Of a stretch of DNA of 64,000 nt, positions 9,694 to 18,758 are shown piece by piece. The translations under genes were made by a program, and so were the position numbers. The DNA comes from Mesobacillus foraminis (GTDB taxonomy: Bacteria; Bacillota; Bacilli; Bacillales; Cytobacillaceae): the NCBI RefSeq assembly GCF_004340465.1, contig NZ_SLVV01000001.1, positions 222,022-286,021 on the forward strand, read 5' to 3'. Under the pieces are notes generated by a model. It had not been told where the DNA came from. It did no database searches and saw only the letters and a program-made list of their open reading frames with translations. Numbering within the stretch: position 1 is the stretch's first letter; each line of letters starts with the position of its first letter.

Positions 9694-10952
9694 GGCCAGT
9701 CACTGCCTGTCTGATCTTCGAGCATAAGGACTTCAACTTTCATCCCGCGTTCAAACCCTCTTGTTCCTCCCGGAAGGATCATTAGCGAGTTGGCTCCGGC
9801 AAGGCTCATGATAATATTTGATTTATCCAGGCCGCTGGGGGTAACAATCAGTTTTCCATCTTGAATAGTCAGAGCACTCCTTACAAACCTGGTAAAAGGA
9901 TTCGCTTTGGGGAAATCAGCCTCCAGTCGGGCCCGCTCTTTTCGTAGATGCGGTTTGTCCGAACACAGCATCGTACGGATGATTGGCCTTGCAAAGAGTT
10001 CAAACCCAACATAGCACGCAGAAGGATTTCCGGACAGGCCGAACAAAAGCTTGCCATGAAGCTGCGCAACTGTTGTTACGCTTCCCGGTCGGACGGCTAC
10101 TTTATTAAATAGCACTTCAGCCCCCAGCTTTTCATAAATTTGAGGCAGATAATCGAAATCTCCGACTGAAACTCCGCCTGTTGTGATAAAAATATCGACA
10201 CCTCCGATTGCAGCTCGAACTGCTTCGTAGCAGGTTTCAAAATCGTCCGGAAGCTGGCCGAAATAGCGTACCTCCGCCCCTGCTCTCTGGACCTGGGCTG
10301 AAATCATATAGGAATTGCTGTTCCGGATCTTACCGGGTTCTAGAGGATCTCCTACCTCAAGCAGTTCTGTTCCGGTAGCATAGAGGCCAACAATCGGCTT
10401 TCTGGCTACGGGCACTGTTGCATAGCCGAATGTTGCCAGCATAGCCTGTATTCCCGGATTAATAAAGGTCCCTTTTTTTACAAGAACCTCTCCCTCTTTT
10501 GCATCTTCCCCGCGGAAAGAGATATTTTCTCCTTTTTGATGGACTCTCTTCACGAACATAAATTTTCCGTCAGCTTCTTCAGCCTCTTTTGTCAATTCCA
10601 GCATGACCACTGCATCCGAGCCTTCAGGCATTTGGGCACCGGTCATAATTCTGACGGCCTGGAATGGCCCTATCGTTTTGTCTGATACCATCCCTGCACC
10701 AATATGGTCAATCACCTCAAATTTTACAGGGGAGGTCTGAGCCGCTCCTCTTGTATCTTCCGAACGGACGGCATATCCATCGTACGGCGCCCTGTCAAAG
10801 TGCGGCACATCACTTGTCGCCTTTAAGTCATCTGAAAGGAACCGGCCATAGCTGTCATTAATTGAAACAAACTCCGTGGATCCTTCCAGCTTATACTCCA
10901 TCACCTTTTTAACTGCCTCACCAATCTGTATGGGGGTTCTTCTCTCTACCAT
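9687..10952 (-). CDS. moeA: Molybdopterin molybdenumtransferase
   Basis: MoeA inserts molybdate into adenylylated molybdopterin. The 421-residue protein has the ordered MoeA domains: the start RRTPIQIGEAVKK, the DRAPYDGYAVRSEDT motif near residue 60, TTGGVSVGDFDYL near residue 255 in the MogA-like domain and GLSGNPSACYVGFELF near residue 305. The ATG at 10952 has an AGGAG site. It is the first gene of a moeA-mobB pair reading away from ric. A weak TATAAT lies at 11044-11049 on this strand, but without a good -35. Confidence 0.95.
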   Translation of the reverse strand: MVERRTPIQIGEAVKKVMEYKLEGSTEFVSINDSYGRFLSDDLKATSDVPHFDRAPYDGYAVRSEDTRGAAQTSPVKFEVIDHIGAGMVSDKTIGPFQAVRIMTGAQMPEGSDAVVMLELTKEAEEADGKFMFVKRVHQKGENISFRGEDAKEGEVLVKKGTFINPGIQAMLATFGYATVPVARKPIVGLYATGTELLEVGDPLEPGKIRNSNSYMISAQVQRAGAEVRYFGQLPDDFETCYEAVRAAIGGVDIFITTGGVSVGDFDYLPQIYEKLGAEVLFNKVAVRPGSVTTVAQLHGKLLFGLSGNPSACYVGFELFARPIIRTMLCSDKPHLRKERARLEADFPKANPFTRFVRSALTIQDGKLIVTPSGLDKSNIIMSLAGANSLMILPGGTRGFERGMKVEVLMLEDQTGSDWPW

Positions 10953-11078
10953 CTACTCAGCTCCTATATTCCGTTCATGTTGTTTCTTTCCATTTCTCCA
11001 TTATAAAGGGTATTGGAATTCCAATACATGCAAAATGTCACATATTATAACAAGACTTTTCAGCAGAAGTTTTTTAAG

Positions 11079-11121
11079 TGTGATTCATATCACCTAATAG
11101 TAAAACCATTTCCTTTATGAT
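11079..11121 (+). promoter_or_regulatory. Fnr-dependent promoter of ric
   Basis: TGTGA-TTCATA-TCACC (11079-11094) is an Fnr box and TATGAT (11116-11121) the -10, centre to centre 32 bases. Transcription would start near 11128, 34 bases before the ATG, leaving an AAGGAGG site in the leader. Confidence 0.8.
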
Positions 11122-11161
11122 GAATCTATAAACAGCCATTCACCATAAGGAGGAACTACGA

Positions 11162-11872
11162 ATGAAACTTCCATTTAATGAACAAACACTGGTCAGAGAC
11201 ATTGTAAATATATTCCCAAAATCAAGTGATCTATTTAAAAAGAACCGAATTGATTTCTGCTGCGGGGGCAGTATCCCTCTGGCAGATGCAGCAGCTGAAA
11301 AAGCTGTCAGCCTTGAGTCTCTTATGGCAGAGCTTGAAGACCTTTATTCACGCAATGTGAATTCGGCAGAAGACATGGAATTCTGGACCGAAACTCCATC
11401 AGCTGCACTGGTTGATCATATCCAGGTGCAATACCACCGGACCCTTGAGGAAGAGCTGGCCCTGTTAAGCCCTTATGTAACAAAGGTTGCCAGAGTACAT
11501 GGTGAAAATCACCCCGAACTGGTGAGGATGCACGATTTATTTTACGAGTTGAAAAAGGAACTGCTAGAACATACGGCTAAAGAGGAAGCTGAAGTGTTTC
11601 CCGCACTTCTGTCCCTCGATGACCCTGCAGCCGAAAACCGGGAGACAATCCTTATGAGAATCCAAGAGCTTGAAAAAGAACATGACCATGCAGGCTCCAT
11701 TCTCAAGGAACTGCGCGATGTCACTTCTGACTTTACTCCTCCAATGGATGCATGCGGTGCGTACAGGCTTGTTTACAAGCGACTGGAGATGCTTGAAGCA
11801 CATACTTTCATGCATGTGCATTTGGAAAACAATATTTTGTTCCCCCGATATTTCGCAGACATTACAGTCTGA
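11162..11872 (+). CDS. ric: Iron-sulfur cluster repair di-iron protein (Ric/ScdA/YtfE)
   Basis: This protein restores Fe-S clusters damaged by nitric oxide or oxidants. The 236-residue product has the N-terminal DUF542 domain with the cysteine pair in RIDFCCGGS (about residue 37), followed by a hemerythrin-like domain. That domain carries spaced di-iron ligands in QYHRTLEEE, HGENHPELVRMHD, LLEHTAKEEAEVFP, EKEHDHAG and HTFMHVHLENNILFP. It is monocistronic, between an Fnr promoter and a terminator. The setting next to nitrate genes suggests defence against NO made from nitrite. Confidence 0.93.
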   Translation: MKLPFNEQTLVRDIVNIFPKSSDLFKKNRIDFCCGGSIPLADAAAEKAVSLESLMAELEDLYSRNVNSAEDMEFWTETPSAALVDHIQVQYHRTLEEELALLSPYVTKVARVHGENHPELVRMHDLFYELKKELLEHTAKEEAEVFPALLSLDDPAAENRETILMRIQELEKEHDHAGSILKELRDVTSDFTPPMDACGAYRLVYKRLEMLEAHTFMHVHLENNILFPRYFADITV

Positions 11873-11894
11873 TCGGACAGCTGCACACAATTCA

Positions 11895-11925
11895 AGCTCC
11901 GGAATTTCCGGAGCTTTTTCTTTTT
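11895..11925 (+). terminator. Terminator of ric
   Basis: AGCTCCGGAA-TTTCCGGAGCT forms a tight GC-rich hairpin followed by TTTTTCTTTTT. It may also stop the convergent cls transcript. Confidence 0.85.
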
Positions 11926-11932
11926 ACAGGCA

Positions 11933-13450
11933 TTAAAGCACCCCTGAAAACAGGCGGGCAAATGATTCTTTCGCTCTCTCAATAATTCCTCTTTTATAAT
12001 GCTGTATCGCCCCTATCTTTTCACTGTGCTCGATATCCTCCTCATACTGTCCTACGAGGTCACGAATGGAGCTGCTGCCAAAAAGAAATACATTTACCTC
12101 AAAATTCAAGTGAAAGCTGCGCATATCCATGTTTGCTGTTCCAATGGAGGCTAAGTTCCCATCCACAATGATGACCTTTTGATGTAGGAATCCTTTTTTA
12201 TATGAATAAATTTCCACACCGTATCTTAACAGCTCGGCAAAATAGGATCTGCTGGCATACTGGGTAAGGAAACTATCATTTATCTCAGGCACCATAACCC
12301 GGACTTCAATTCCTTTGGCGGCTGCCACCCTTAATGCAGTCCTGATGGCTTCATCTGGTACAAAGTATGGCGTTGCGATCCAGATTGATTTTTCAGCACA
12401 GGTCATCAGTGCATAGTAAAAATCACTCATGATTCCCTGCTGTGTATCAGGCCCGCTTGCTACCACCTGGATGGCCCCATCGATTACATCATCTTCCAGC
12501 CTTGATCTCGATTTATCCGCCCTGTGTTTTTCGATGACCTTTTCGCCGCTGACATACTCCCAGTCAAGCAGGAAAACATTGTGAAGGGAATAGACCGCTT
12601 CACCAGCAAGAACCATATGGGTATCCCGCCAATAGCCAATAGCTTCGTCCTCCCCAAGGTATTCCACGCCTACATTCAATCCCCCGACGAAGCCAATTTC
12701 GCCATCAATGACGATTATCTTCCGATGGTTGCGGAAATTGAATTTTTGATTAAAGAATCCATACTTCAATGGGGAAAAGGGACGGATTTTAATGCCGGCT
12801 TTTAACATAGCTTTAATGTCTCTCGGGCAAAGACTCCTGCTTCCGGCCGCATCAAAGATAAAGAGAACTTCAATTCCTTCATTGGCTTTTTCAATGAGGA
12901 TATCAATCAGCTCTTTCCCAAGTCTGTCGGATCTGAAAATATAATACTCTATGTGTATGAATTCTTTTGCCTCTCTTAATTTTGTTTTAATTTGATGAAA
13001 GGTCTCAGATCCATTTTTAAGGATGGTTGCACGTGAACCAGTGCTGATCGGAGTCAATGCGACATTATTGGCAAACCTTGCGAACGATTGCTGGTTATCC
13101 TGCAAAAAAGAAAGATCCGGCGTTTTCTCTTTCCGCATCAAGCGTTCCCACTCGTCCCTGGCCATTCTTCTTTTCGTTTTAAACAAGTAGCCCTTTAAAT
13201 ACAGCTGTCCGGAATACAAGTAAAAAAAGTAGCCCAGGACAGGAAGGAAAATAAGGACATACATCCATAAGAGAGTTTGATTAGGAGACCGATTCTCCAG
13301 AATCAGGGAAAATACACTGGCAAGAATGATTGCACAGTAGAGACCACCAAAAAAAAGCTTCCACATGAAGCCATAATCAGTAAATAAAAGCAAATATAAG
13401 CACCAGATTAAAATAATAACAAAAACAAACTCAATTCTTCTCTTTATCAT
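11933..13450 (-). CDS. cls: Cardiolipin synthase
   Basis: The enzyme joins two phosphatidylglycerols to form cardiolipin in the membrane. The 505-residue protein has two N-terminal membrane helices and two phospholipase D motifs, HRKIIVIDGEIGFVGGLN and HQKVIIVDGNLASIGTANMD. The ATG at 13450 (MIKRRIEFVFVI) follows GGAG and begins with the expected hydrophobic segment. An in-frame extension back to 13612 would translate the 44-bp direct repeats and is rejected. It lies convergent with ric, with the repeat block behind it. Confidence 0.93.
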   Translation of the reverse strand: MIKRRIEFVFVIILIWCLYLLLFTDYGFMWKLFFGGLYCAIILASVFSLILENRSPNQTLLWMYVLIFLPVLGYFFYLYSGQLYLKGYLFKTKRRMARDEWERLMRKEKTPDLSFLQDNQQSFARFANNVALTPISTGSRATILKNGSETFHQIKTKLREAKEFIHIEYYIFRSDRLGKELIDILIEKANEGIEVLFIFDAAGSRSLCPRDIKAMLKAGIKIRPFSPLKYGFFNQKFNFRNHRKIIVIDGEIGFVGGLNVGVEYLGEDEAIGYWRDTHMVLAGEAVYSLHNVFLLDWEYVSGEKVIEKHRADKSRSRLEDDVIDGAIQVVASGPDTQQGIMSDFYYALMTCAEKSIWIATPYFVPDEAIRTALRVAAAKGIEVRVMVPEINDSFLTQYASRSYFAELLRYGVEIYSYKKGFLHQKVIIVDGNLASIGTANMDMRSFHLNFEVNVFLFGSSSIRDLVGQYEEDIEHSEKIGAIQHYKRGIIERAKESFARLFSGVL

Positions 13451-13546
13451 AAAACATCTCCAAACCACTAGGCAGCAATGATAAACACTACCATTAACAT
13501 ACCCATTTCCCTTCCCAAAAGAAACATAGTGAACCTGCACTTTACC

Positions 13547-13700
13547 AAAGTAAAGCGGGTCAGGCACCTTCTGTTCTATTAAAGCAATAAACCACCAAAG
13601 AGGGTCACACACCTTTTTTCTACTAAAGCATTAAACCACCAAAGAGGGTCACACACCTTTTTTCTACTAAAGCATTAAACCACCAAAGAGGGTCAGGCAC
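13547..13700. repeat. 44-bp direct repeats between moaA and cls
   Basis: A unit beginning ACCACCAAAGAGGGTC recurs at 13591, 13635 and 13679 (spacing exactly 44), with a degenerate copy before it. The first two full copies are identical and end in TTTTTTCTACTAAAGCATTAA; the outer copies carry GGGTCAGGCAC in place of GGGTCACACAC. They contain no gene. The block looks like an intergenic repeat amplified in place. Confidence 0.9.
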
Positions 13701-13720
13701 TTTTATTCGCTTCGGAACCT

Positions 13721-13746
13721 AAAAAAGACCCCATGAAGGAGTCTTT
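13721..13746 (-). terminator. Terminator of moaA
   Basis: On the minus strand AAAGACTCC and GGGGTCTTT pair around a CTTCAT loop and are followed by TTTTTA, 13 bases after the moaA stop. Confidence 0.75.
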
Positions 13747-13758
13747 GGACGTTAAGGT

Positions 13759-14775
13759 TTATCCGCCTATATAAGACATTTCGACTTTTTTGCGGTTGGC
13801 GATGGTTTCCTGTGTTCTTTCGTCTGAGTACCGGTCATTCCTTGCATTCCAGATGTCGGTGATCCTGTTCTTGAGGTCCTCATCGGTTACTCCGGTCCGC
13901 ATATAATCGCGAATATCGTGGCCGTTTCCGTTGAAAAGGCAAGTAAACAGCTGGCCATTGGCAGACAGCCTTGATCGTGTACAGCTGGAACAGAAAGATT
14001 CTGATACGGAAGATATAAACCCTACATGGACGTTTGTCCCTTTGTATCTATATCTCTTCGCCACCTCTCCGAAATACGCGGCACCCGTATGTTCAAGTTC
14101 ATAATGTTCATTGATTAGCTCATACATTTGCTGCTTCGTGATTACATCGTCCATCTTCCAGCCATTTGTGCTCCCCACATCCATAAATTCGATATACCGG
14201 AGTTCCAGGCCTTCCTTTTTGCAAAACTCTGCCATTGGAAGTATGTCAGAGTCATTCAGGCCTTTCTTCACAACCATATTGATTTTTACGCCCAGGCCGG
14301 CCTCCTTGGCCGCTTGAATGCCTGCCAGAACCGGCTTCGTACTGACATTTCTTCCGTTTATCTGGCCAAATAGTTCATCATTCAACGTATCAAGGCTGAT
14401 ATTGACCCGTTTTAATCCAGCTGCTTTCAGTTGGACAGCAAGCTTTGGAAGCAGCACTCCATTAGTCGTTAGAGCGATATCAGACAGTTCTTCAATGGCT
14501 GAAAGCTTTTCAACCAGAATCGGAAGATCCTTCCTTAGGAGAGGTTCTCCCCCGGTCAGTCTGATTTTCTCCACCCCAAGTTCAACAAAGATCTTTGCCA
14601 GCCGCTCAATCTCCTCATAGGAAAGTAGTTCATTCTTGGGCAAAAATGCAAAATCAGGACCAAAAATTTCAGCAGGCATACAATACGTACAGCGAAAATT
14701 ACAGCGGTCAATAACAGAGATGCGCAAGTCACGCAGCGGCCTGTTCAGCTTATCTTTGATCAATGTTTTATCCAT
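13759..14775 (-). CDS. moaA: GTP 3',8-cyclase, molybdenum cofactor biosynthesis
   Basis: MoaA is the radical SAM enzyme that starts molybdopterin synthesis from GTP. The 338-residue protein has the N-terminal cluster motif [18 protein letters not shown] near residue 75, the C-terminal cluster cysteines in [19 protein letters not shown] and the required double glycine at the very end (YIGG). I start at ATG 14775, 9 bases after GGAG; a TTG three codons earlier abuts the ribosome site. It diverges from fnr and, with mobB and moeA, supplies cofactor to nitrate reductase. Confidence 0.95.
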   Translation of the reverse strand: MDKTLIKDKLNRPLRDLRISVIDRCNFRCTYCMPAEIFGPDFAFLPKNELLSYEEIERLAKIFVELGVEKIRLTGGEPLLRKDLPILVEKLSAIEELSDIALTTNGVLLPKLAVQLKAAGLKRVNISLDTLNDELFGQINGRNVSTKPVLAGIQAAKEAGLGVKINMVVKKGLNDSDILPMAEFCKKEGLELRYIEFMDVGSTNGWKMDDVITKQQMYELINEHYELEHTGAAYFGEVAKRYRYKGTNVHVGFISSVSESFCSSCTRSRLSANGQLFTCLFNGNGHDIRDYMRTGVTDEDLKNRITDIWNARNDRYSDERTQETIANRKKVEMSYIGG

Positions 14776-15012
14776 ATTCGTCAACTCCGTTTAATAGAAG
14801 TTTGCCCGTCGACAAAGCAGTGGTTTAAGAAACTATTATCACTAAAATTAAGCTTTTACTTGTACAGGAAATTACTTTTTCTTTTTATCATACTATACAT
14901 CGCCCCTTAAAAACTACGTTCATAGTATAAATACCTTGAAATGTTCAAATTCTTATATTTTAGGAATCATCGTCTAAAAAGGATGGAAAAGTGTATATTA
15001 ATTTTACAAAAC

Positions 15013-15028
15013 TGTGAACATCTTCACT
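15013..15028. promoter_or_regulatory. Fnr box between moaA and fnr
   Basis: TGTGA-ACATCT-TCACT is a perfect Fnr palindrome, 106 bases before the fnr start codon. The remaining DNA from 14785 to 15133 shows no gene. No good -10 lies at the 32-base distance seen at the other four boxes on either strand, so whether it activates or represses, and which gene it serves, is open. Autoregulation of fnr is the simplest reading. Confidence 0.65.
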
Positions 15029-15133
15029 GAAAATCATGACAATATTTCAACAAGTTGGATTGAACTCATTATTTCTACTACGCAAATGTTATTATTGGGG
15101 CAGAAAACCATACTCGGCAAAAGGGTGATAACC

Positions 15134-15832
15134 ATGCCTCTAGTAACTAAAGCTACACACTCAATTGAAATAAAAGAATTATTGCAGTTTGCTGACCGGA
15201 CAATCCATGCAAAGAAAGGTACTTACCTGTTTCAGGAAGGAATGGAAGCAGAAGAGCTTTATCTCATCCTGTCGGGAAAAGTTCAAATCAGCAAGGTGAC
15301 ACAGGACGGCCGAGAACTCGCCCTCCGCATTTGCGGCCAAAATGATTTATGCGGCGAACTGACCTTATTTACTGAAGACCCAAAATATCTTCTGAGTGCC
15401 TTGCTCCTTGAGGATGGAGAAATAGTTGCCATCAGGAAAGATGTAATTGAAAGAGAAATCTTTCAGAACCCGGCACTTGCTTTTGAATTCATGAAGTGGA
15501 TGAGCGACCACTTTCGAAAAACGCAGACAAAGTTCCGCGACCTTGTTCTAAACGGCAAAAAAGGCGCCTTGTTCTCCACGCTGATTAGGATGACCAACAG
15601 CTATGGCATCAGGAGGCAGGACGGAATTTTAATCGACCTTCCTCTGACAAACCAGGAGCTGGCAAACTTTTGCGGGACGTCACGAGAAAGCATTAACCGC
15701 ATCTTAAATGAGTTGAAACGGGAAAAGATCATTAGTATACACAAAGGCAGAATTATTGTTCATGAACTTGATTATTTAAAAACAGAAATAGGCTGCGAAA
15801 ACTGCCCCGCAGTGTATTGCAGCATCGATTAA
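15134..15832 (+). CDS. fnr: Fnr/Crp-family anaerobic regulator
   Basis: This regulator switches on nitrate respiration genes when oxygen is absent. The 232-residue protein has a cyclic-nucleotide-fold sensor (YLFQEGMEAEELYLILSGKV), the dimer helix and a winged HTH (LTNQELANFCGTSRESINRI). Three cysteines at the C-terminus (CENCPAVYC) match B. subtilis Fnr, which binds a 4Fe-4S cluster there, unlike the N-terminal cluster of E. coli FNR. ATG 15134 is chosen because a longer frame from 15014 would begin inside the Fnr box. Four matching boxes lie within 9 kb. Confidence 0.92.
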   Translation: MPLVTKATHSIEIKELLQFADRTIHAKKGTYLFQEGMEAEELYLILSGKVQISKVTQDGRELALRICGQNDLCGELTLFTEDPKYLLSALLLEDGEIVAIRKDVIEREIFQNPALAFEFMKWMSDHFRKTQTKFRDLVLNGKKGALFSTLIRMTNSYGIRRQDGILIDLPLTNQELANFCGTSRESINRILNELKREKIISIHKGRIIVHELDYLKTEIGCENCPAVYCSID

Positions 15833-15864
15833 GGCATCCTGAACAAGCTATTCGGATTCACAGG

Positions 15865-15898
15865 AAAGGAACTCTCAAAACTGAAAGTTCCTTTTTTT
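15865..15898 (+). terminator. Terminator between fnr and the radical SAM gene
   Basis: AAGGAACT and AGTTCCTT form a stem around CTCAAAACTGAA, followed by seven T. It sits between convergent genes. Confidence 0.75.
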
Positions 15899-15911
15899 AT
15901 GCTGCCCAGGA

Positions 15912-17039
15912 TCATGAGCGCTTTCCTTTTAATTTTCTCCATGCTTTTGGAATATAAACACAAAAGGGTTCCGATTCCAGGTAATCACCTGTCATTGCAT
16001 AAGCTCTTGAACGAGACCCCCCGCAAACATGCCTGAATTCACATACCCCGCATTTCCCCTTATATTGATCGGGGTTCCTGAGACTTGTAAAAATAGGGGA
16101 ATAACGATAAATATCAGCAAGAGGCTGCTCCCGGATATTTCCTGCTTTTACTGGAAGCAAGCCGCTGGGGAAAACATCCCCTGTATGTGAAATAAAAACA
16201 AAGCCGTTGCCATCATTTACTCCTTTGGGAGCCCTCCCTAGACCATCAATCGAGCCTGTCAGCCCTTGTCTTGTCATGGCATCCAGATAGTCTATTTCAC
16301 CGTTTTGTTCCCTCGCCTCACGCATTTTTTGCTGAATGACGACACGGCGGTAATGCTGCCCGGCCGTTGTTTTAATATCAAATTTCACTCTGTGGCTTAA
16401 TTGATAAAGCCAAATAAACACTTTCTCATGTTCAGCCGGTGAAATCATATCCTTTTCCTGTCCTCGCCCGGTCGGCACAAGGAAAAAGACGCTCCATAAA
16501 ACGCAGTCCAGTTTTTCAACCAGTCTCGCCATCTCTTCAAGTTGGTCAATATTATAGCGAGAAATGACCGTATTGATTTGAATCGGGATTTCAAGCTGAT
16601 GCAAATAATCGATTCGTTCCATCGTTAAATCGAAAGATCCTGAAGTCCCCCGAAAATGGTCATGTATTTCTGAATTAGGGCCATCAAGGCTAAAGGCCCA
16701 GCGTGACAGCCCCACATCTTTCGCTTTCTGAATCGCTTCTTTTGTAACATTTGGGGTCGCACTGGGTGTCATGGATACACGTACACCTTTTTGCACCGCA
16801 TATGCCGCAATGTCAAATACATCCTCTCTCATGAGCGGATCCCCGCCTGTAAAAACCAGCAATGGGTTGTTCATTTCGTATATTTGGTCAATTAATGCTT
16901 TTCCTTCCTCAAGACTCAATTCTCCCGGATCCCGCCTGAACTGTGCTTCGGCGCGGCAGTGCAGGCATTTTAATTGGCAGGCTCTTGTCAATTCCCAAAT
17001 TACAATAAACGGATCTTTATTAAAATCTCTGGCTAACAT
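15912..17039 (-). CDS. Radical SAM/SPASM protein, NirJ/AhbD-like
   Basis: The 375-residue protein has the radical SAM motif CQLKCLHC at residues 20-27, FTGGDPLMRED near residue 63 and a C-terminal SPASM-type cluster region (CGVCEFRHVCGG, then a further cysteine in SEPFC). Overall similarity is to the NirJ/AhbD group, which modifies haem side chains, and to a related family often found with nitrate genes in Bacillus. The substrate is not known. It has its own Fnr promoter, so an anaerobic role, perhaps in haem supply, is likely but inferred. Confidence 0.75.
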   Translation of the reverse strand: MLARDFNKDPFIVIWELTRACQLKCLHCRAEAQFRRDPGELSLEEGKALIDQIYEMNNPLLVFTGGDPLMREDVFDIAAYAVQKGVRVSMTPSATPNVTKEAIQKAKDVGLSRWAFSLDGPNSEIHDHFRGTSGSFDLTMERIDYLHQLEIPIQINTVISRYNIDQLEEMARLVEKLDCVLWSVFFLVPTGRGQEKDMISPAEHEKVFIWLYQLSHRVKFDIKTTAGQHYRRVVIQQKMREAREQNGEIDYLDAMTRQGLTGSIDGLGRAPKGVNDGNGFVFISHTGDVFPSGLLPVKAGNIREQPLADIYRYSPIFTSLRNPDQYKGKCGVCEFRHVCGGSRSRAYAMTGDYLESEPFCVYIPKAWRKLKGKRS

Positions 17040-17071
17040 TCTTTACTGCCCCCTATTTGGTCTCTTCTTTC

Positions 17072-17114
17072 AGTATAGAAAACTTCCCAACTGGTTTAAG
17101 TGAGTTATCTCACA
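17072..17114 (-). promoter_or_regulatory. Fnr-dependent promoter of the radical SAM gene
   Basis: On the minus strand TGTGA-GATAAC-TCACT (17099-17114) is a perfect Fnr box and TATACT (17072-17077) the -10, centre to centre 32 bases. The start point would be about 17065, 26 bases before the ATG. Confidence 0.82.
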
Positions 17115-17195
17115 TTCCAGGCTCTATCCCCTCCCCTATGGATCCGCTCGCACTAAACTTCCCCAGAACACTTAGCAGAACTTTTTGTGTGCTAT

Positions 17196-17228
17196 AAAAA
17201 AAATGTTCAGGTCCCGGGACCTGAACAT
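17196..17228 (-). terminator. Terminator of narK
   Basis: A perfect 26-bp palindrome (17203-17228; ATGTTCAGGTCCC and its complement) is followed on the minus strand by a run of T. Confidence 0.88.
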
Positions 17229-17241
17229 GATCTTTTTAGAT

Positions 17242-18537
17242 TTATTTGATTTTCATTTCTGCATTTTTCCTTTGATAAAAAAACCAGTTTAAAATGAAGG
17301 CTGCAATATAGACAACAACAAAGAAGTAAAGGGCATTGATTGGCGTTCCAGTATGATTAGTGGACCACCCAAACAATTTAGGGATAAAGAATGATCCATA
17401 TGCTGCAAAGGCCGCTGTGAACCCCAGGACGGGCGCTGCTTCTTTTGCTTCAAAAATATTCGGGATCATCTGGAAAGTAGAACCGGAGCCAACACCGGCA
17501 GCAATGAACAACACCATGAAGGCAGTCAAAAAGCCTGCAAAATTCACTTGTTTTGTGAAGTAAACCACAACTAAAGCACCCGCAGTCATAACCCCGAACA
17601 CAATGGATGTCACAAGAGTTCCGCCAAACTTGTCAGAGAGCCATCCTCCAATCGGACGTGCTGCCGCTGCCAGAAAAGCTCCAAGAAAGGCCAGGCCGAT
17701 ATGCGCCGGGAAAAGCGATTTTAACAGTAATGGAAAAGCAGCTGAATATCCAATGAAAGATCCAAAAGTGGCAACATATAAAACAGTCATGATCCAGGTA
17801 TGTTTCCTTTTTACAATCACGAATTGATCTGAAACAGATTGCTTAGCAGCGGGAAGGTTATCCATTCCGAAATAAGCAAGCAAAGTCAGGATGATGATTG
17901 GAATCACCCAGACAAATGCTGCGTTTTGCAGCCATACCTGAGTGCCATCTGAAAGGATCTGGCCTTCTGTATTGCCGCCAATAAATGCAAAAGTGCTGCT
18001 GGCGATGACCAAAGGAGTAATGAATTGGACAACGGAGACACCCATGTTTCCAAGTCCGCCATTGATTCCCAAGGCAGTCCCTTTTTCTGCCTTTGGAAAG
18101 AACATTGAAATATTAGCTGTAGAGGAAGAGAAATTGCCTCCGCCCAGTCCGCATAGTCCGGCCAGAAGAGCCATTACCCAGTATGGCGTATCAGGATTTT
18201 GAACAGCAAATCCAATTCCCAGAGCCGGAACCAGGAGGATGGCCGTTGCAAAAATCGTCCAATTTCGGCCACCAAATGCACCAGAACCAAAAGTATAAAC
18301 AAATCGAAGAGTGGCACCAACCAGTCCAGGCAATGCAGCGAGTGTAAATAGCTGTTCCTGCGAAAAGGCAAAACCAATATCATTAAGCCGGATTGCTACG
18401 ACGGACCAAATTTGCCAGATAATGAATGCGATCATCAATGAAGGGACGGAAATCCACAAGTTCCTCTGGGCATGCTTCTTGCCCTCTGCTTCCCAGAATG
18501 CCTGATTTTCAGGGTTCCACGTTTTTATTCTAGCCAT
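17242..18537 (-). CDS. narK: Nitrate/nitrite transporter (MFS)
   Basis: NarK moves nitrate in and nitrite out across the cytoplasmic membrane. The 431-residue protein has twelve hydrophobic segments and both nitrate-signature glycine-rich stretches, GINGGLGNMGVSVVQF near residue 155 and AAGVGSGSTFQMIPNIF near residue 345. It is monocistronic with its own terminator. No convincing Fnr box was found in 18538-18720, unlike its neighbours, so its control is unclear. The conserved B. subtilis partner of fnr is narK, which agrees with this cluster. Confidence 0.94.
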   Translation of the reverse strand: MARIKTWNPENQAFWEAEGKKHAQRNLWISVPSLMIAFIIWQIWSVVAIRLNDIGFAFSQEQLFTLAALPGLVGATLRFVYTFGSGAFGGRNWTIFATAILLVPALGIGFAVQNPDTPYWVMALLAGLCGLGGGNFSSSTANISMFFPKAEKGTALGINGGLGNMGVSVVQFITPLVIASSTFAFIGGNTEGQILSDGTQVWLQNAAFVWVIPIIILTLLAYFGMDNLPAAKQSVSDQFVIVKRKHTWIMTVLYVATFGSFIGYSAAFPLLLKSLFPAHIGLAFLGAFLAAAARPIGGWLSDKFGGTLVTSIVFGVMTAGALVVVYFTKQVNFAGFLTAFMVLFIAAGVGSGSTFQMIPNIFEAKEAAPVLGFTAAFAAYGSFFIPKLFGWSTNHTGTPINALYFFVVVYIAAFILNWFFYQRKNAEMKIK

Positions 18538-18725
18538 GATTATTCCCCCAATAAGGTGTTTGTTTTTTTAATTTTTTAAGAATTATTCCTGGAATGAAAT
18601 CATAGTAACATAGGCCATATGTCTATAGAGCTTACGGCTGATACAATACACAATTCCGTAACAATCTCAGACAAAATTCCTTCACAATTTCCCCCTTTGA
18701 AACCTTAAAAAGCTGTAAAAAGCCA

Positions 18726-18758
18726 TAAAAAAAAACGCCTGGATCATATCCAGACGTT
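18726..18758 (-). terminator. Terminator of yitW
   Basis: On the minus strand CGTCTGGAT and ATCCAGGCG pair around ATG and are followed by nine T. Confidence 0.85.

Noticed and set aside
13451..13612. N-terminal extension of cardiolipin synthase
   Set aside because: The extra 54 residues translate the 44-bp repeats, and the ATG at 13450 has a ribosome site and the expected first membrane helix.
15014..15133. Longer Fnr starting at GTG 15014
   Set aside because: That start lies inside the Fnr box; the added residues do not resemble Fnr, while ATG 15134 gives the usual length.
18538..18720. Fnr box in front of narK
   Set aside because: Only partial matches (TGTGT-N6-TCAGC and similar) were found, and none lies 27 bases from a plausible -10.
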